Of a stretch of DNA of 64,000 nucleotides, positions 1-12,369 are shown in pieces. The stretch spans positions 128,030,640 to 128,094,639 of the forward strand of contig NC_081410.1 in the NCBI RefSeq assembly GCF_030272615.1. The letters run 5' to 3'. Position numbers and translations under genes: made by a program. Numbering within the stretch: the first letter of the stretch is position 1; each line of letters begins with the position of its first letter. Origin of the DNA: Cryptomeria japonica (lineage: Eukaryota > Streptophyta > Pinopsida > Cupressales > Cupressaceae). The notes under the pieces were generated by a model. It did no database searches. It was not told where the DNA came from and was given only the letters and a program-made list of their open reading frames with translations.

Positions 1-683
1 TCTCGTGTTTGTTACTACAGCAACCTATGTATCACTTGAGCTGATGCTTGAAGTTTTTTCTTAGATTCTATTGTGTCTCGATAAATTAACACAACACATT
101 GTTAAGTTGCAAATACAAATTTTATATAATCAATCTATCAAGACCGCTGTAAAATCAATCTGGCGAACGGTGAATCCCACAGAATCTACACTTACCCACT
201 CTCCCTCCCTGCAAAAAGAAGCTAGTAGAGGGAAAAAAATTGAACATAGCGTAGAGGAAGCACAGTAAAGATGCTTTCAAATTATTGCCCATAGGATTAA
301 ACTTCAGAAGGAAAAGAATACAATTTCAGGGTCAGGGCATCAAGCATTGATGATAAAGTCTTAAGCTTTTGAAACTATCAAATGCCAACATACAAGGATT
401 TTCAACCTGCATCTCTGCAAGCTGCAGGTGAAATTCTTGCTTTAACCAAGTAAAAGTCCAAATGTGCTTAACAGAGATGCCCAACAAAGAATGGGATAGA
501 GAAGATAATAAATTAAAGTTCGCATATTTTCAAAACCAAATATCTAAAGCAGGCCAAGTCCTTAGAGGCATGCCTTACATACTAAGGCATTGTTGCTGGT
601 CCAAAGAATTTCGAAAAATAATTTAACTGCTAAAACTTGCACCACGATTCTGATGATTATTCAAGTTTTATGGCCCCATAACC
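1..683. other. 3' flank of the bZIP gene
   Basis: No coding region is visible here. The stretch lies downstream of the stop codon of the minus-strand bZIP gene and should contain its 3' untranslated region and terminator. I see no clear minus-strand AATAAA signal, so the transcript end cannot be placed. Confidence 0.5.
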
Positions 684-3600
684 TCAGAAGTTACACCCTG
701 CTTCCTGACCAGTGGAAACAGGTAATCCCTCAGGAATCATGCTGAAGTCAGAAAGGTTATCCCTATGTCCTTGTGAAGATGCAGTTCCTCCATTACGTAT
801 CTCCATAGCTGATTGTTGTGACTGCAAATGAAGTTGTTGAAGTTGATGAGCTGCTAATAAAGTGTGTGAGGGTTGGTGCTGGACCTGATAGTATTGTTGA
901 TTATGCCCAAACGATGAAGTACCAAAGTTCATCACATGCCCATTATTAGCCATTTGCCCAGTTGCCAGCTTCAACCTCTGTACCTCCTCTCTTAGAGCAT
1001 CATTCAGAGCTGTGACAGTGTTTGCAAGTTCCAATATGCATCAATTGAAATGAGCATAATCATACAATCCCTTTTATCGTCAGGCACATGAATAATAGAT
1101 CTAACAAATTATGTTAAGAACAATAGTTAAAGATAATAGATTTCTCTCCAAAAGAGACATAGCTTCTGAAAAAAAAATTCTGTAATCATTAAAATTTTAG
1201 TTTGTTTAACTAAATGTATTGCACTTCAACAGCGGTGTAGATAATAGTCCAAAAAGAAATCAATATCTGGATTCATAGATCTCAAGGAAAGACCAACAGA
1301 TATCATTTTTTTCAGTTGTATTCTCACATTTTTTATTACGAGTTGAGCATGAGGGTTAGTTACTAAACAATTTCATAGGAAGGTTACAGCAAATATACGA
1401 GGATGAATCATCACTACCTATTAGAATTGCATATGCATCTTCAGGCAATACTCTATTCCGTAGCTCTTGTTCACTGAGTAGTATGCGATCAGTAAATCTG
1501 CACTTTCTACTAACTCTACTAACTATGGAGCCGAGCAGTTCAACAAATAAGAAAGGTGGTAGCAAAACATCTATTCTCTGTACAAAATAACTCATAAGGC
1601 AAGCAAGAAGAAACTAAACCTTGCCCATGACAATCAGAAAGAAAGATCAGACTACCGTGATTTTGGATTCTTGGCATTTGGAATCAAGGAAGATTTGCTT
1701 ATGGCACTGGCTCTGAAAATTCATTGCCACCCATAATTTCCTCTGCTCGTGGTTTTGTTTCATGAAATGGAATTATTCAGTAACACCGCATGAAGACTAT
1801 GGTTTCAGCTGTCTAGGGCTCAGAAATTAAAGAATATTTAGTTAAACCAGGTGATCGATCAGATTTATTGTCCTTAAAAGCCTAGCACTGCACTTGTTCA
1901 AAACTGCCCTTGTACCACTCCCTGAATAATAATGAAATTGTCTCATTCATTTCAGGTATTTATGCTTGAGGATATCTGGCTATACAACATTCTAGGAATT
2001 CAATTTCATTTATGCATAGAATCAAAAACTGATTTTATGGCCTGGGAGAGTCAATTTTGCTCTCTGGGTATTATGTGAATACAATTTAAAATGTGGATAT
2101 ATCTAACAAATATTGGACTGAATAATTACCATCACGCAGGTGAACCTGTTGCTCCATGGATTGCAATCGTAATTTCAATTCATTATTTTCAGTTGTCAGC
2201 CCATTTGTATCCCTCTGTCCACAAAAAGTTTTAAACATTAGACTGACTCAGAGAAGCACACATAAGTCTCCTTGCCAATAACAATAAGCGATACTAATTT
2301 TCTACAACAGTCATATGGTTGATATTTGATGCTTACACACAGCAAACAACTCCACTTTCTGTGATTTATTCTTACCAGCTAAAGTTAGAGCATAAATAAG
2401 CATGTACCTGTAACATGGTCAACTGTGCAGAAAGAGTAGTAGCTTCTGTTTGCAATGTTTGCACTTTCCTTTCTAATTCTGATATATATCTCATCTTTCG
2501 CTCTTTAGACCTTGCTGCTGATTGGCGATTTGCCCAAATTCTATTAAACAATAACAACAGATAAATTTCATTTTTCATTGTACAGTAACCATGTTTGAAG
2601 GCTAGACACAATCTACGCATCTCAAGCTGAGTAGAAAAACTATACGTATAAGAAAACACATCCATACTTAAATATTAATGTGCAAAAGAACACAGTTCCT
2701 TGGAGATCAAATTCAAACCAGTGAGATAACAAATGCAGTCAAAAAGATTTGCATAAACACGAACAGTAAAGAGATGATGATCAGATCAATGACCAGTTGC
2801 TGAGAATAAGAAAAGGAGCAGGAGAATATTTACTTTACTCAATCAAAGAATAGCATCTAGAATAAGGGTTTATATCAAATCCTTAATAGCCATCTATAAA
2901 TGTTTTTATGCGGATGTCAAATGCCCTGCAAAATGTAGAGGATATCTACATTGCTATTAAACAGTCTGTTTAAGTCTTATGCTGGTAAATGTAGGGTTTG
3001 ATGAACTATTAAACTAAAGTTGAAAATTTTAGCCTGTCCATAGGAAGCTGGTATTTTTCATGCATGATAGAGCTTCAGGAAGAGGAACTCTGACTTATAC
3101 AACAATTATACGAGGAAGGCCTGCAAAACCGGCAAAAACAACAAAATGCAAGAGAAACAAAATCCTACAGAGTGACTGAACGGTTGACTGAAAACATTGG
3201 AAAATAAACAAGGATTGAGAAATTTAAGTATTAAAATGTCAAGATCCTACAAAAGTAATGCACCAAAATTCAAGGAAAAATGAAATAGCAAAATCAAAGG
3301 AAGCTGACACAATGTCAACAACAGCGAATTTAGTGCTGCATTCCATGAGTAAATATGATATGCACAAAAATTGATATAATTGGAATGATTTACATCTGCG
3401 CTGCAGTTACCATCAATTAAATAATTATCTTCAAAAGAATTATTAATGGGAACCTAAAAATATAGCATTTTCATCTTTTGCTTAAAGCTTTTTGTTTGTG
3501 TTATCTGATGTGGAAGCATTTAACCAGAATGTTAAAACAATTATTTAAAAGACACAAACACTCATATTTGAATAACATGAACGGTCACTGGAGACAGGTT

Positions 3601-4587
3601 GATGAGTGAAATGAATAAGGAGACTTTAGCAAACCGTCTCATCCACATGTCTACTATTTTTTGCCAAACTAAATCTGCTGCAGTTGAAAATAGTATCAGT
3701 TTTTCATAAGAGTCCTACCTCTTAGCCCTTTTAGGATCAATGAGTGCAAGATCAGCTAGCTTAGCAGCTGACATTGCCTTCTTTGTCTCCGCCAACGATT
3801 GTTCCCCCCCAGAAGATCCGAGAAGCTCAGGTTTAATGGATGTAAACCCATCCATGGACTGACTGTGTTGATGCCGAACACGAGGTCTATCAGCAGAATT
3901 AGCAGTACCACCACCAAATGCACCATTGTTGCTCTGAAAACCAGAAAACCCTCCATCCATAGACAGACTTCTCGAGTGATGGCTGGGTTGTGGGGGAAGC
4001 GCTGGACCTCCTTCTGAACCAGATCTTGATGCAGGAGCAGCAGACAGTGGCTGTGATGGAGAATTGGAAAATGAAGTGAATTTGTCCATATCAATGTACA
4101 TGGAGAAGAGATCATCCTCGGCTTCATCTGAAAGTGTGGGACAATCTGAACCCACAACACCCAGCTCACGGTCAAAGCTTATATCATCAGGAAGGCGAAC
4201 AGCAATCTCAGAATGTGCCCTTCTGTGGCCACTTTTGCGGGGGGGCATGTCAGGCATTTTGTTCACATCAGTACTAAACATTGCTGAGGAGGCAGAGTCC
4301 TGCATTTGTACATCAACTGAATGGGACGCAGTGGATCTCCCAGAGGACATAGAAGATGGGGATGGAGACGCAGATGGGGATGGCTCTCGTTTTACACTGA
4401 ATGCATTTGTAGCGGATGGGTATGCGCCATACCTCGGTGGCGGCTGAGGAGCTTGGGATTGAAGTGGGTGCGCATTATTATTGTTATTAGTAATATTTTT
4501 ATTGTTGTTGTTGTTGTGGGTGTTGGAATTTTTAGCGGATGGATCAGCTTGCAAGCGCCCAACAAAACCCTCTTCGGTGTTCTCCAT
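684..4587 (-). CDS. Group I bZIP transcription factor (VIP1/RF2a-like), four exons
   Basis: Nuclear DNA-binding transcription factor. Spliced exons: 3719-4587, 2408-2540, 2130-2214, 684-1009; all three introns are GT-AG and the sum, 1413 bp, gives exactly 470 codons plus stop. Residues 1-289 are low-complexity: Asn-rich tract near 25-38, Ser/Pro-rich 64-85. The basic region begins at KRAKR (286-290) and reads NRQSAARSK at 294-302; Lys at N+8 instead of Arg marks group I. A leucine zipper follows to about residue 377, then a Gln/His-rich tail. HRRAHS (121-126) and HSRSLS (204-209) match the HxRxxS 14-3-3 sites known from VIP1, where phosphorylation retains the protein in the cytoplasm; HQHSQS (239-244) is a weaker match. 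The start was chosen because group I proteins open with a similar short acidic stretch. An in-frame alternative first exon ending at 4680 is possible. Residue 292 is Trp where relatives have Leu. Confidence 0.93.
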
Positions 4588-5204
4588 AGATCCAGTGGCA
4601 AACGATTGAAAAACAGCAAGGGATTAAAGATTAGTATTATCCAGAATCTATTTAAAAAGCCACAGGATTTGATACCTCATTGCGCGCATCCATAACAGAC
4701 CCTGCATACAATGAATGCACCCGTGAAAGAAAAAGATGTGGGTTTGGAGCAGTTGAAAAATTCAAAGTAGGGCTAAGCTGTTGCAACAAAAAAGAAAACA
4801 GGAAATATTTCAACTTTTTGCTGATAAGCCTAAACACATCCGAAAAGTGGCGAGATTTCAGGAATGAAGGATTTCAACGAGGGCGACAGTGTGTTTGTTC
4901 GTTATTTCGCATTTTGACTGCGATTGGGATAGTTATCACTGCACTAGAAAACAAAACAGCTGCAGCTATAGGACCTCATCTTAATGAAGCCAATGGACGG
5001 TGGGGAGAGGCAGCTGCAGCTATAGGACCTCATCTTAATGAAGCCAATGGACGGTGGGGAGAGGCAGCTGCTACAGTTCTTATCGGCATCGTACACTCAG
5101 GATATCCCTACGTCTCCCGGTCGGCAGCCACTGGCCCATTTTGTCAAACAGTTGGCGTGCAGACATTTCGTCAAACACGTCGTGTGAATCCTTCTCTCTT
5201 TTAA
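4588..5204 (-). promoter_or_regulatory. Leader and proximal promoter region of the bZIP gene
   Basis: This lies directly upstream of the chosen bZIP start. On the minus strand it holds a 61-codon frame (4652-4837) ending 65 nt before the bZIP ATG. Within it an ATG at about 4691-4693 is followed by a possible splice donor AG|GTATC near 4680. These could be an upstream reading frame in the mRNA leader, or a short alternative first exon joining in frame. No TATA box or transcription start can be fixed from sequence. Confidence 0.4.
4957..5064. repeat. Perfect 54-bp tandem duplication upstream of the bZIP gene
   Basis: Two identical 54-bp units start at 4957 and 5011, each opening with CAGCTGCAGC and containing GGACGGTGGGGAGAGG. 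A 6-base piece of a third copy (CAGCTG) starts at 5065. The identity indicates a recent event. The plus-strand frame stays open across both units because 54 is a multiple of three, but there is no other sign of coding. Confidence 0.9.
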
Positions 5205-8039
5205 AAATGATGTCGTGCTTGCATCTCGTTTGGTTCGCTATGCCCTTGTTTTAATCATGTCTGTCTTTCATTTTTTAATCTCTCCGACCACATCTGGCCG
5301 TGATGTTGACTGAATTTATTGACCCGATATTTTGACAGCCCCCACTAAAATAGCAGAGACGCACACAATAGGCTAACATGTATAATGGCGCGTATACATT
5401 GGTTACAAACATATTTGGGCTTTGTTTTGGTACTTTTCTTCCTTAATTTCTTGAGGGTAAAGTAAGGGCTAGAGCCTATGCCTATTTATTTTTCTGCAAT
5501 TACTCCCTGCACTTTATGTGCAACTCGTTTGACTTTTTGTCTGTGTTGAGGATGAAGTTAAAGTCATGTGAAGGTTCCTTTCCCATGGAGGTGGGAGGTC
5601 CTAGGGTTGTAAGTTGAAGTAGTGATTCATGGGAAAGTTGTGTCCCCACTTTGTTTACATAGGTAGTTGTTTTTGGACATTGTAAACCTTTTCAATTAAT
5701 TGGGTGGGAAGTAGATGAGATTCATTTAGTGTACAATTCAATGTGCCTTGAAGTGAAGGGTTATGGGACAAGCACTTAAAAGATCATAAATTTTGTATTT
5801 TGGTTTTTTTTAGTATTTTATAAAATTGAATTTTGATAATGTTTTTAAAGGAAATTTTGAAAATTCAAGAAGAGATTTTAAGAGATGTAAAAGGTAAATT
5901 TTGTATTTTTTTTAGCGGATTAGAATTGAGGCAAAATGGGAAGTATTAATGACATATTTGATAGTTGTAACTTTTCGAGATATAAACATTTTGATGGTAG
6001 AGGGTGATTATATGCTAATGATAACTACATTGCATAAAGTTAGTAATAAGAATTGGAAACTAAAATGTTATGTAGAAGAAGTTTTGGAGATTGGAGCAAA
6101 TTTTGATTAGCTCAATTTTTAATATTTCAAGATAGGTAGTTGTAAAGTTGAGACCATGACTAAAGGATTGATCATACTAAAGTAGTTTGTCGGGCTTGCC
6201 ATATGGAATTGAATGGAGCAGACACATGAGTTTTTGTTGTTGTAATTGGTGTTTCAATTGCAATCTGTATTTTTATCGAACTATGTAGTTTTTTTCCCCT
6301 TATTCTTATAAAAAAGCATTACAAGAGAGTATTGAATCCGATAGTAGATTTCTTGGCCAATCTTGGTATAGATCAAGCTCTTATAACTACAATGTATAGT
6401 CACTTATCAAGTGCTTAGGAGGGGTTGGATTGTCATTTGTCATGCATGTATGCTCAATTATTAGAGTTACATGTTTGTTTGGTGAGTGGGAGAAGATTAC
6501 ATAGGGAATGTGCTATGTAGAAGAGGTTGTAATTGGAGTGCTCACGTGTTTCTTACGTGTGTGATTTGTGATTCTTAATTGTTATATCCAATAAGTATTG
6601 GTTGTATTTTATTAGTTGAGTGTGTGCTTTCATATGGAATCATGGTGAAAGTGGCAATTTAAAGAGAAGCAACAAGGTTTAGTGTGGGGATTGAGCTACT
6701 AGTTATATTACTTTGCTCTAGTAGTGTGGCTAGGAAGAGTGATCCACTTGTAAGATATCCAAAATATAAAGGGGTGATATCAGATAGGCACTTGGAGGTG
6801 ATTTTCTCCTATGAAAGAATAGTAGCTTTGGGGTTTATAAAATTGGTGATTGGTACAAAGGGTTCGAGTATGGGAAGTGTGCCAAAAACATGTGCTATGA
6901 TTTGTAAAATTTCATAACTAAGCTTGTTGAGGCATTACCCTTGATGCTAATTGTATGTGTAGCTTTTGAAAAGAAAAAATATCTAAAAGAGTTCTCTAGT
7001 ATGGAGTTGATAGAGAATGGAGAAGCCCATTGTGAAGGTGAAGAAAAAAAAGTGTTTGTGAGAGGGTCCATATGCCAGGTTGGAATTATCAAACAAGGTA
7101 AAGAGCCCATGCAAGAGGAATTTTTTGCAAAGGAAGTTGTGCATTCTTAAGGCATACTGTGATGACAAGGGCAAGGTGTTGGAAGGCCTCTTGCACTCTA
7201 TGGATTGACTTGAACTATCAAGTGAATACATAATCCTTGTGTTTTGTGTATATACTATTCATAGAGCACATAAAAGAAATGAAGTGCTTCACAAAGTCTA
7301 ATTCTTGGCACTAGATAAGATTATGCTAGAGCACAAGAGTAGATGAAAGACCATAGTAATTGGGTGCAAGTGGGGGTGGGCAAGGTAGTTGATAATAAAG
7401 AAATTAGTATGACTTATGTGCATGTGGGGAATGGATTGAGATTGTATTGCTTGACCATGACTTTTGGGTTGGAGGTGCTTGAACGATCCTTTAGGAGGCC
7501 AAGGGGTTAGTATCCCTAATGTAGTATTTTGTTTAATAATATTGAAACATAGTTGGTTGTGTTAATTTGGTTGGTGTTGCTTTTGCTCCCAAGGTAATAG
7601 ATTTTTTATTGGAAATAGTGTTATATAGTCATGAGTGTGTATAACTTTGGTGTTTATGCCATGTTTATAATTAATGTTGATTTTTCTTAGTTTGTCACTC
7701 TTTGAATTGGGATTGACTTGCAACTCTAGATACCCCAGCTATATCATCCTAAAAAGTAGGATCAAAACATGTTGATTGAATAATTTATAGAATAGGGATT
7801 ACCTCAAATCAACTTTAACTGGAGTTTGGTTAATGTGATACTATCACAAAGAGAAAAAAATAAAAAATTGTAATTGGAGAAATGATAAAGTTTGTGATGG
7901 ATAAGCCCTAAGAATTTGAGATCCTCAAGAAAGATTGCACCCATGATCCAATTCATTAGGCATGATTGTGTCCCAATATTGCATTTTTGTCTTACACAAA
8001 AAAAAGAAGAATTTACATGAAACAATTGTCTAGGTGTTT
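5205..8039. other. Intergenic DNA without recognisable genes
   Basis: AT-rich sequence, with a T/G-biased plus strand from about 5,400 to 7,700. Only short frames of 85 codons or fewer occur, with no protein family resemblance. It may be strongly decayed transposon DNA, but nothing identifies a family. Confidence 0.5.
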
Positions 8040-9291
8040 GATGTCATAAATTGTATTATGTTACAATTTCATACTAGGTTTGGATCCACTTTGGTGGTTG
8101 TGCCTAATTTATGCTTAATTGTGCTCAATTTTGGGATAGTTTTTGTAAACTTGGTGCATTCCCATATTCACAGCCTTTTACATGGCTCAATTTGCTAGCA
8201 CTAGGGCATTAGGCACCCTTACCCATGCAAATTGGACCCAAATTTTGAAAGATGAATATTGGCTTTGCATAACGGGAATTTGCCCTCCAGTGTCTGCCTT
8301 CCCCGAAAATTTAATTTCAAGAGATGCAAATTGCAGATAAATACAAATACCTCTCTCATTTCAAGCTCCAAGTCTCTAAGTGATTAAGAACATCCACAAG
8401 CACATTCAATCAAAAAATTCAAATTCAAAATTAGCTTTGAAGGAGCCAAGCATTCAAGCATACAACTTTGTTATAGTAATTATGATCAACTACATGTGTT
8501 TTTCCATGATGAAAGCAAGCACTAACATGTTCTAGCAACATCAAGCCTTGTGCGAGACTTCATGCCAAGGGTTTCATACTTGAGGTAATATATTACCAAT
8601 TTTGTAAATTTTCATTATTCTTTAGCCTTTGTCCTTCTGAGAACACACTCTTTTTCATCGTCATGGTTGTTGTGGGGGTGGGAACACCAACACAAAGTTT
8701 GACTTAGATAATCCCCTATACAACATAACCCTTCTTTCATGTTTCCCATTGTGCATGTTCAAATTTGATAATGAAAGAAGTACAAAAGCATAGTGTAGAC
8801 TATCACAAGTTGTGACGACTTTTGAATAGACAAAAATGCATAGACTAGGGTGCCCAACACCCGTGTCTAACTTTTTTAGGTTATATTTCTGGGAGACTGA
8901 ACTATGGGATCTCCTAACTACATTCTTGCACCTCTCTGTCAGACTCATAAATCTTTAGACCAAGGCGCTCAATTCCCATGTCTGACATATTTTTCCCCAA
9001 TTTTCAAATATAGACCCTGTTCCTCTCTATATCTCTTTTCTAAATCTAGCTTATTGTGTTTGTTATATGTTTTATACTACACGATATTGCTGAAATCTAT
9101 CATTTTGTAATCATTAACCCTAGATCACATATCAATCTTAATACCATTGCAACAAATTGAACATAATCCTAGTGTTCATATCTTGTATTAGGACTAGAAT
9201 TGAACCTATTCATGTTTCTAATGATATTCCATGGAGATTTGAGATCTTAGTTTGCATCCATAGGCATAGGATCTCATTTCCATACATATCA
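8040..9291 (+). repeat. Probable LTR of a decayed gypsy-like element
   Basis: The block opens with TG and can be closed at a CA at 9290-9291, followed by TTTTGGTGAAACCGA, which resembles the TTTTGG-type junction after gypsy LTRs. A TATA-like AGATAAATACAAATACC lies near 8335, then a CT-rich stretch, as expected for U3/R. There is no second LTR copy in the window and no clear target duplication, so limits and identity are tentative. A gag-like decayed frame in the same orientation follows at 12370. Confidence 0.3.
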
Positions 9292-9434
9292 TTTTGGTGA
9301 AACCGATGTGCCTTACATTTTGCACATATTCTAAATTTAAAGCATAGATCTAATTTACTTGCACATATTTTTTATTTGGATCCATTCATTTCTAAAATGT
9401 ATTATTTGTGTGCTTGCATTTAATTAATTGATTA

Positions 9435-9569
9435 ATTAATAACACCATTATTATTGCATATCAATTAGTTATTTGGCTAATTAATCACATCATTGTTATT
9501 GGATATCACTCAATTCATTGGTTAATTAATTGCATCATTTTTATTGCATATCACTCAATTAATTACTAA
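9435..9569. repeat. 45-bp AT-rich tandem repeat, three units
   Basis: The motif TTATTG(C/G)ATATCA recurs with a 45-bp period (TTATT at 9451, 9496 and 9541), each unit containing AATTAATT and a CATCATT-like core. A further unit-like sequence appears at 12211-12256, beyond the inserted LINE-type element, suggesting the insertion landed in this repeat family. Confidence 0.75.
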
Positions 9570-10062
9570 CTTATACCTATTTTTAGAGAAATATAGGTCG
9601 CTCTGAAAGATATCATATTTGTTCATTATTCGACTTAAAAAAAATTATATTATTATATTATATAATTAATATTAACTTATTATTATATTATGATATTGTA
9701 ATCAATATTAAAATATTATTAAGATACTACTATATTTTTATATTTCTATTACACTCTTCACCCAAGCAAAAAAATCTATTAATATTAATTATTGTTATTA
9801 TATTATAATGTCTTTATATTATTATTATAATATTAGATTGACATAATTACAAGTTAACTATCAGTATGATGGAGATAGATAGAAATAATTAATAGTTAAA
9901 CTTTGAGTGAGTGGTAGTTGAGAAGAGAAAATAAATAAAATATATATTTTCTTTTCATGCATTTAAGTGTCAGAAACACATCAATTTTAATGATTCTAGT
10001 TTTTATTAACACATATTTGTGCATCCATCATGTGAGTGTAATATGCCTTCAACGTAATTAAT
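9570..10062. other. AT-rich low-complexity spacer
   Basis: About 490 bp dominated by TAT, TTA and ATT trinucleotides. No coding region, RNA gene or clear regulatory site is visible. Confidence 0.6.
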
Positions 10063-12226
10063 TAAGCACACTATTGTTTTTTATTAGAAAAGAAGGGATA
10101 AGGGCCCTGACCCTTTACAACGAAGAAGGGTGCTCACCCCAAGAACAGAAGAGGAAATTGCCCCAAAGAACAGAAGAGGCCACAACAGGCACTCACAACA
10201 CACGGAACGAAACCCGTAAACAACAACCCAATAGTTGTATAGGAGGAAGGAGGCTACCAAAATATAAACAGCCCCAAGGCCAACAAGGCCAACCAGAAAC
10301 ATAATGCTCCTTACAAAAAACCGCAAAAAGACCTCCCACAAAGTGGGACAACCATACAAGGGGGGCAAGAGGCTCCCCAAATCAACCATAAGAACATAGC
10401 GGTCGCTCCCCAACAGAACATCAAATCCCCATTAGCAAAACCCCGTTTCACCTCAATAGAAAAGGAGCCCACCTCAATAAGAGTTGGAAAGGAAAAGAAA
10501 CACAACCAAGAGAGCCAGCCAAGAGTCCATTTAATAGCGAACCTACCACAGGGAAGAGAAGACCACCCAGAATCACCAACAACTTCAAACCCACAACCAC
10601 TCACCACCTCTAAAGGAGATGCATCCACCTCAATAGGATATGCGAGGGAAGAAGAAGGGAAATGACAAAGCCAAACTCTCATCACGACAGGCAAAACAAT
10701 CCCCACCTAAATAGGGGCAAAAACAAACTCCACGATAGCCTCCAAGGTGAACACAACCCTGAAACAAGTATCAATCCATAACCAAAAACCAACATAGGCA
10801 AGGGGCCCTTGAAAACTAACAGCAAGCCCTTGGCTATCAAAGAAAACGAGACTACTATCCGTACAAACCAAAATAGACAGTCTCAAGAAAAAGACGAAAA
10901 GCAACCCAATGGTGTTGGAAGTTACCAGCTTGGTCCAGCTCCAAAAGGTAGGACACCTACCACCTGAATTCGAAACAAGCATCTTCATTGAAATTGTAGC
11001 AACAAACCAAGAGCCACTCGCAAGGCTCTACAAGATCAGTGAAGGAATTACCCCCACTGCAGTCCATTTTAACACAAAAAGCATTCACAACCAAACAGCC
11101 CCTAGAAGGATGCTTGAGGGAATGCCCCAAATACAGTTGTAGATAACCACACACAAGCACCACACAGCCACACACAACCCCAGACTGTAGATAACCACAC
11201 ACAACCACCAAAGGAAAGTGGGGTGTGCAAACAGTGGGGGAAAGAGAGTCCGTAGAGCCACCCATGGAGCCCCGTAAATACAAGGTGTTCAGGCACCACA
11301 ACAGACTTAGAGAATCAGATCTGCAACATTCACCAACAAGGGAGAAGAGAGACAATATCCTCCCCAGATAGAAGAGCCATCCCCCATCAGCAGTGACACG
11401 GGGAAAGCTCAGAACAAAGGGAACACCCATAAACTTCCAAAGACCCTCATGAAACAACAACCCAACTTCACATTACCCACAGTGGAATGAAGGTCAAATC
11501 TAGAACTTCGCACCAAAGCAGACCCAAGAGCAGAGAACTTAGTTGACATCTCATACCCAAGAATCACCTCTATAAAAACTCTGACAGTAGAGGAACCAAC
11601 ACCCTCTGTTGTGAAAAACTTAGCACTAGTGCCAAACTCAGCTCAAAGCACATCCTCCAAAGGGTTTCCAGGCAAGGCCGAACCTTGAAATCCAAGTTGA
11701 ATAAAGGAGGGCCACACAAGAGCACACCTGTGAAAGGTCCAAACCAGTAAACAAAGAAACTAGGCCAGGAGCACCCAAACATCATGGGTTCGACTAGCAC
11801 AAGCTCCAACCAAAGGCCACAAACAAGGCAACAAATCGCCCAGAATAGGGCATCAAGCAGAAAAAGGAAGCTGACATAATAGCCAACTCCCCAAACCATA
11901 AAACCCATGTGAGGCTAGCACAACCACCGTGGGAACCAAACCGCATTGCACAAGGAGGTCCAACTCCCACAGCGAGCAGGAGAACCAACCACCATCAAAA
12001 TGGGCACCAAGAACGTTCTCAACAACACCATCACCAACATAACCCCTGTAGCCATAACCATCAAAGGGAAAGGTTGTCCAAACCAGTAATGCACTGTGAG
12101 AACAAAGGACCAGCACCAGATCACCATCATCACCAGTCTCAACATCACCATCACTGCAATTAGTTTGAAAATCCAACTTTCCAGCTCCTCCACTCTACTC
12201 TGCCATTTTTTAAGCACACCATTGTT
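10063..12226 (-). mobile_element. LINE-tailed non-autonomous insertion with 16-bp target duplication
   Basis: The insert (10079-12210) is flanked by TAAGCACACTATTGTT at 10063-10078 and TAAGCACACCATTGTT at 12211-12226, one mismatch in 16. On the minus strand it ends with TTGTAAAGGGTCAGGGCCCT and then TTCTAATAAAA, the 3' style of plant LINEs; the same style closes the element at 25493. The long variable-length duplication and A-rich tail indicate target-primed reverse transcription. The 2.1-kb body has only scattered frames (longest 167 codons) with no endonuclease, RT or RNase H signatures, so it is non-autonomous or heavily rearranged. It is more GC-rich than its surroundings. Confidence 0.7.
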
Positions 12227-12369
12227 ATTCCATATCACTTAATTAATTAGTTAGTTAATTTCATCATTGTCATTTCATATTAAATTTACTATAATTTTTG
12301 ACCTTGCTTATGAGTTTCACAACCCATAGTTCTAAATTTGAGGTTCTTGTGAGACAAAGTTACCGACTA

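Noticed and set aside
3756-4695. Long frames on both strands overlapping bZIP exon 1
   Set aside because: They are shadows of the bZIP coding exon; the exon itself carries conserved group I motifs.
10957-11460. 167-codon minus-strand frame in the 2.1-kb LINE-tailed insertion
   Set aside because: Low-complexity, Cys/Val/Leu/Gly-rich translation without domain motifs; probably non-coding.
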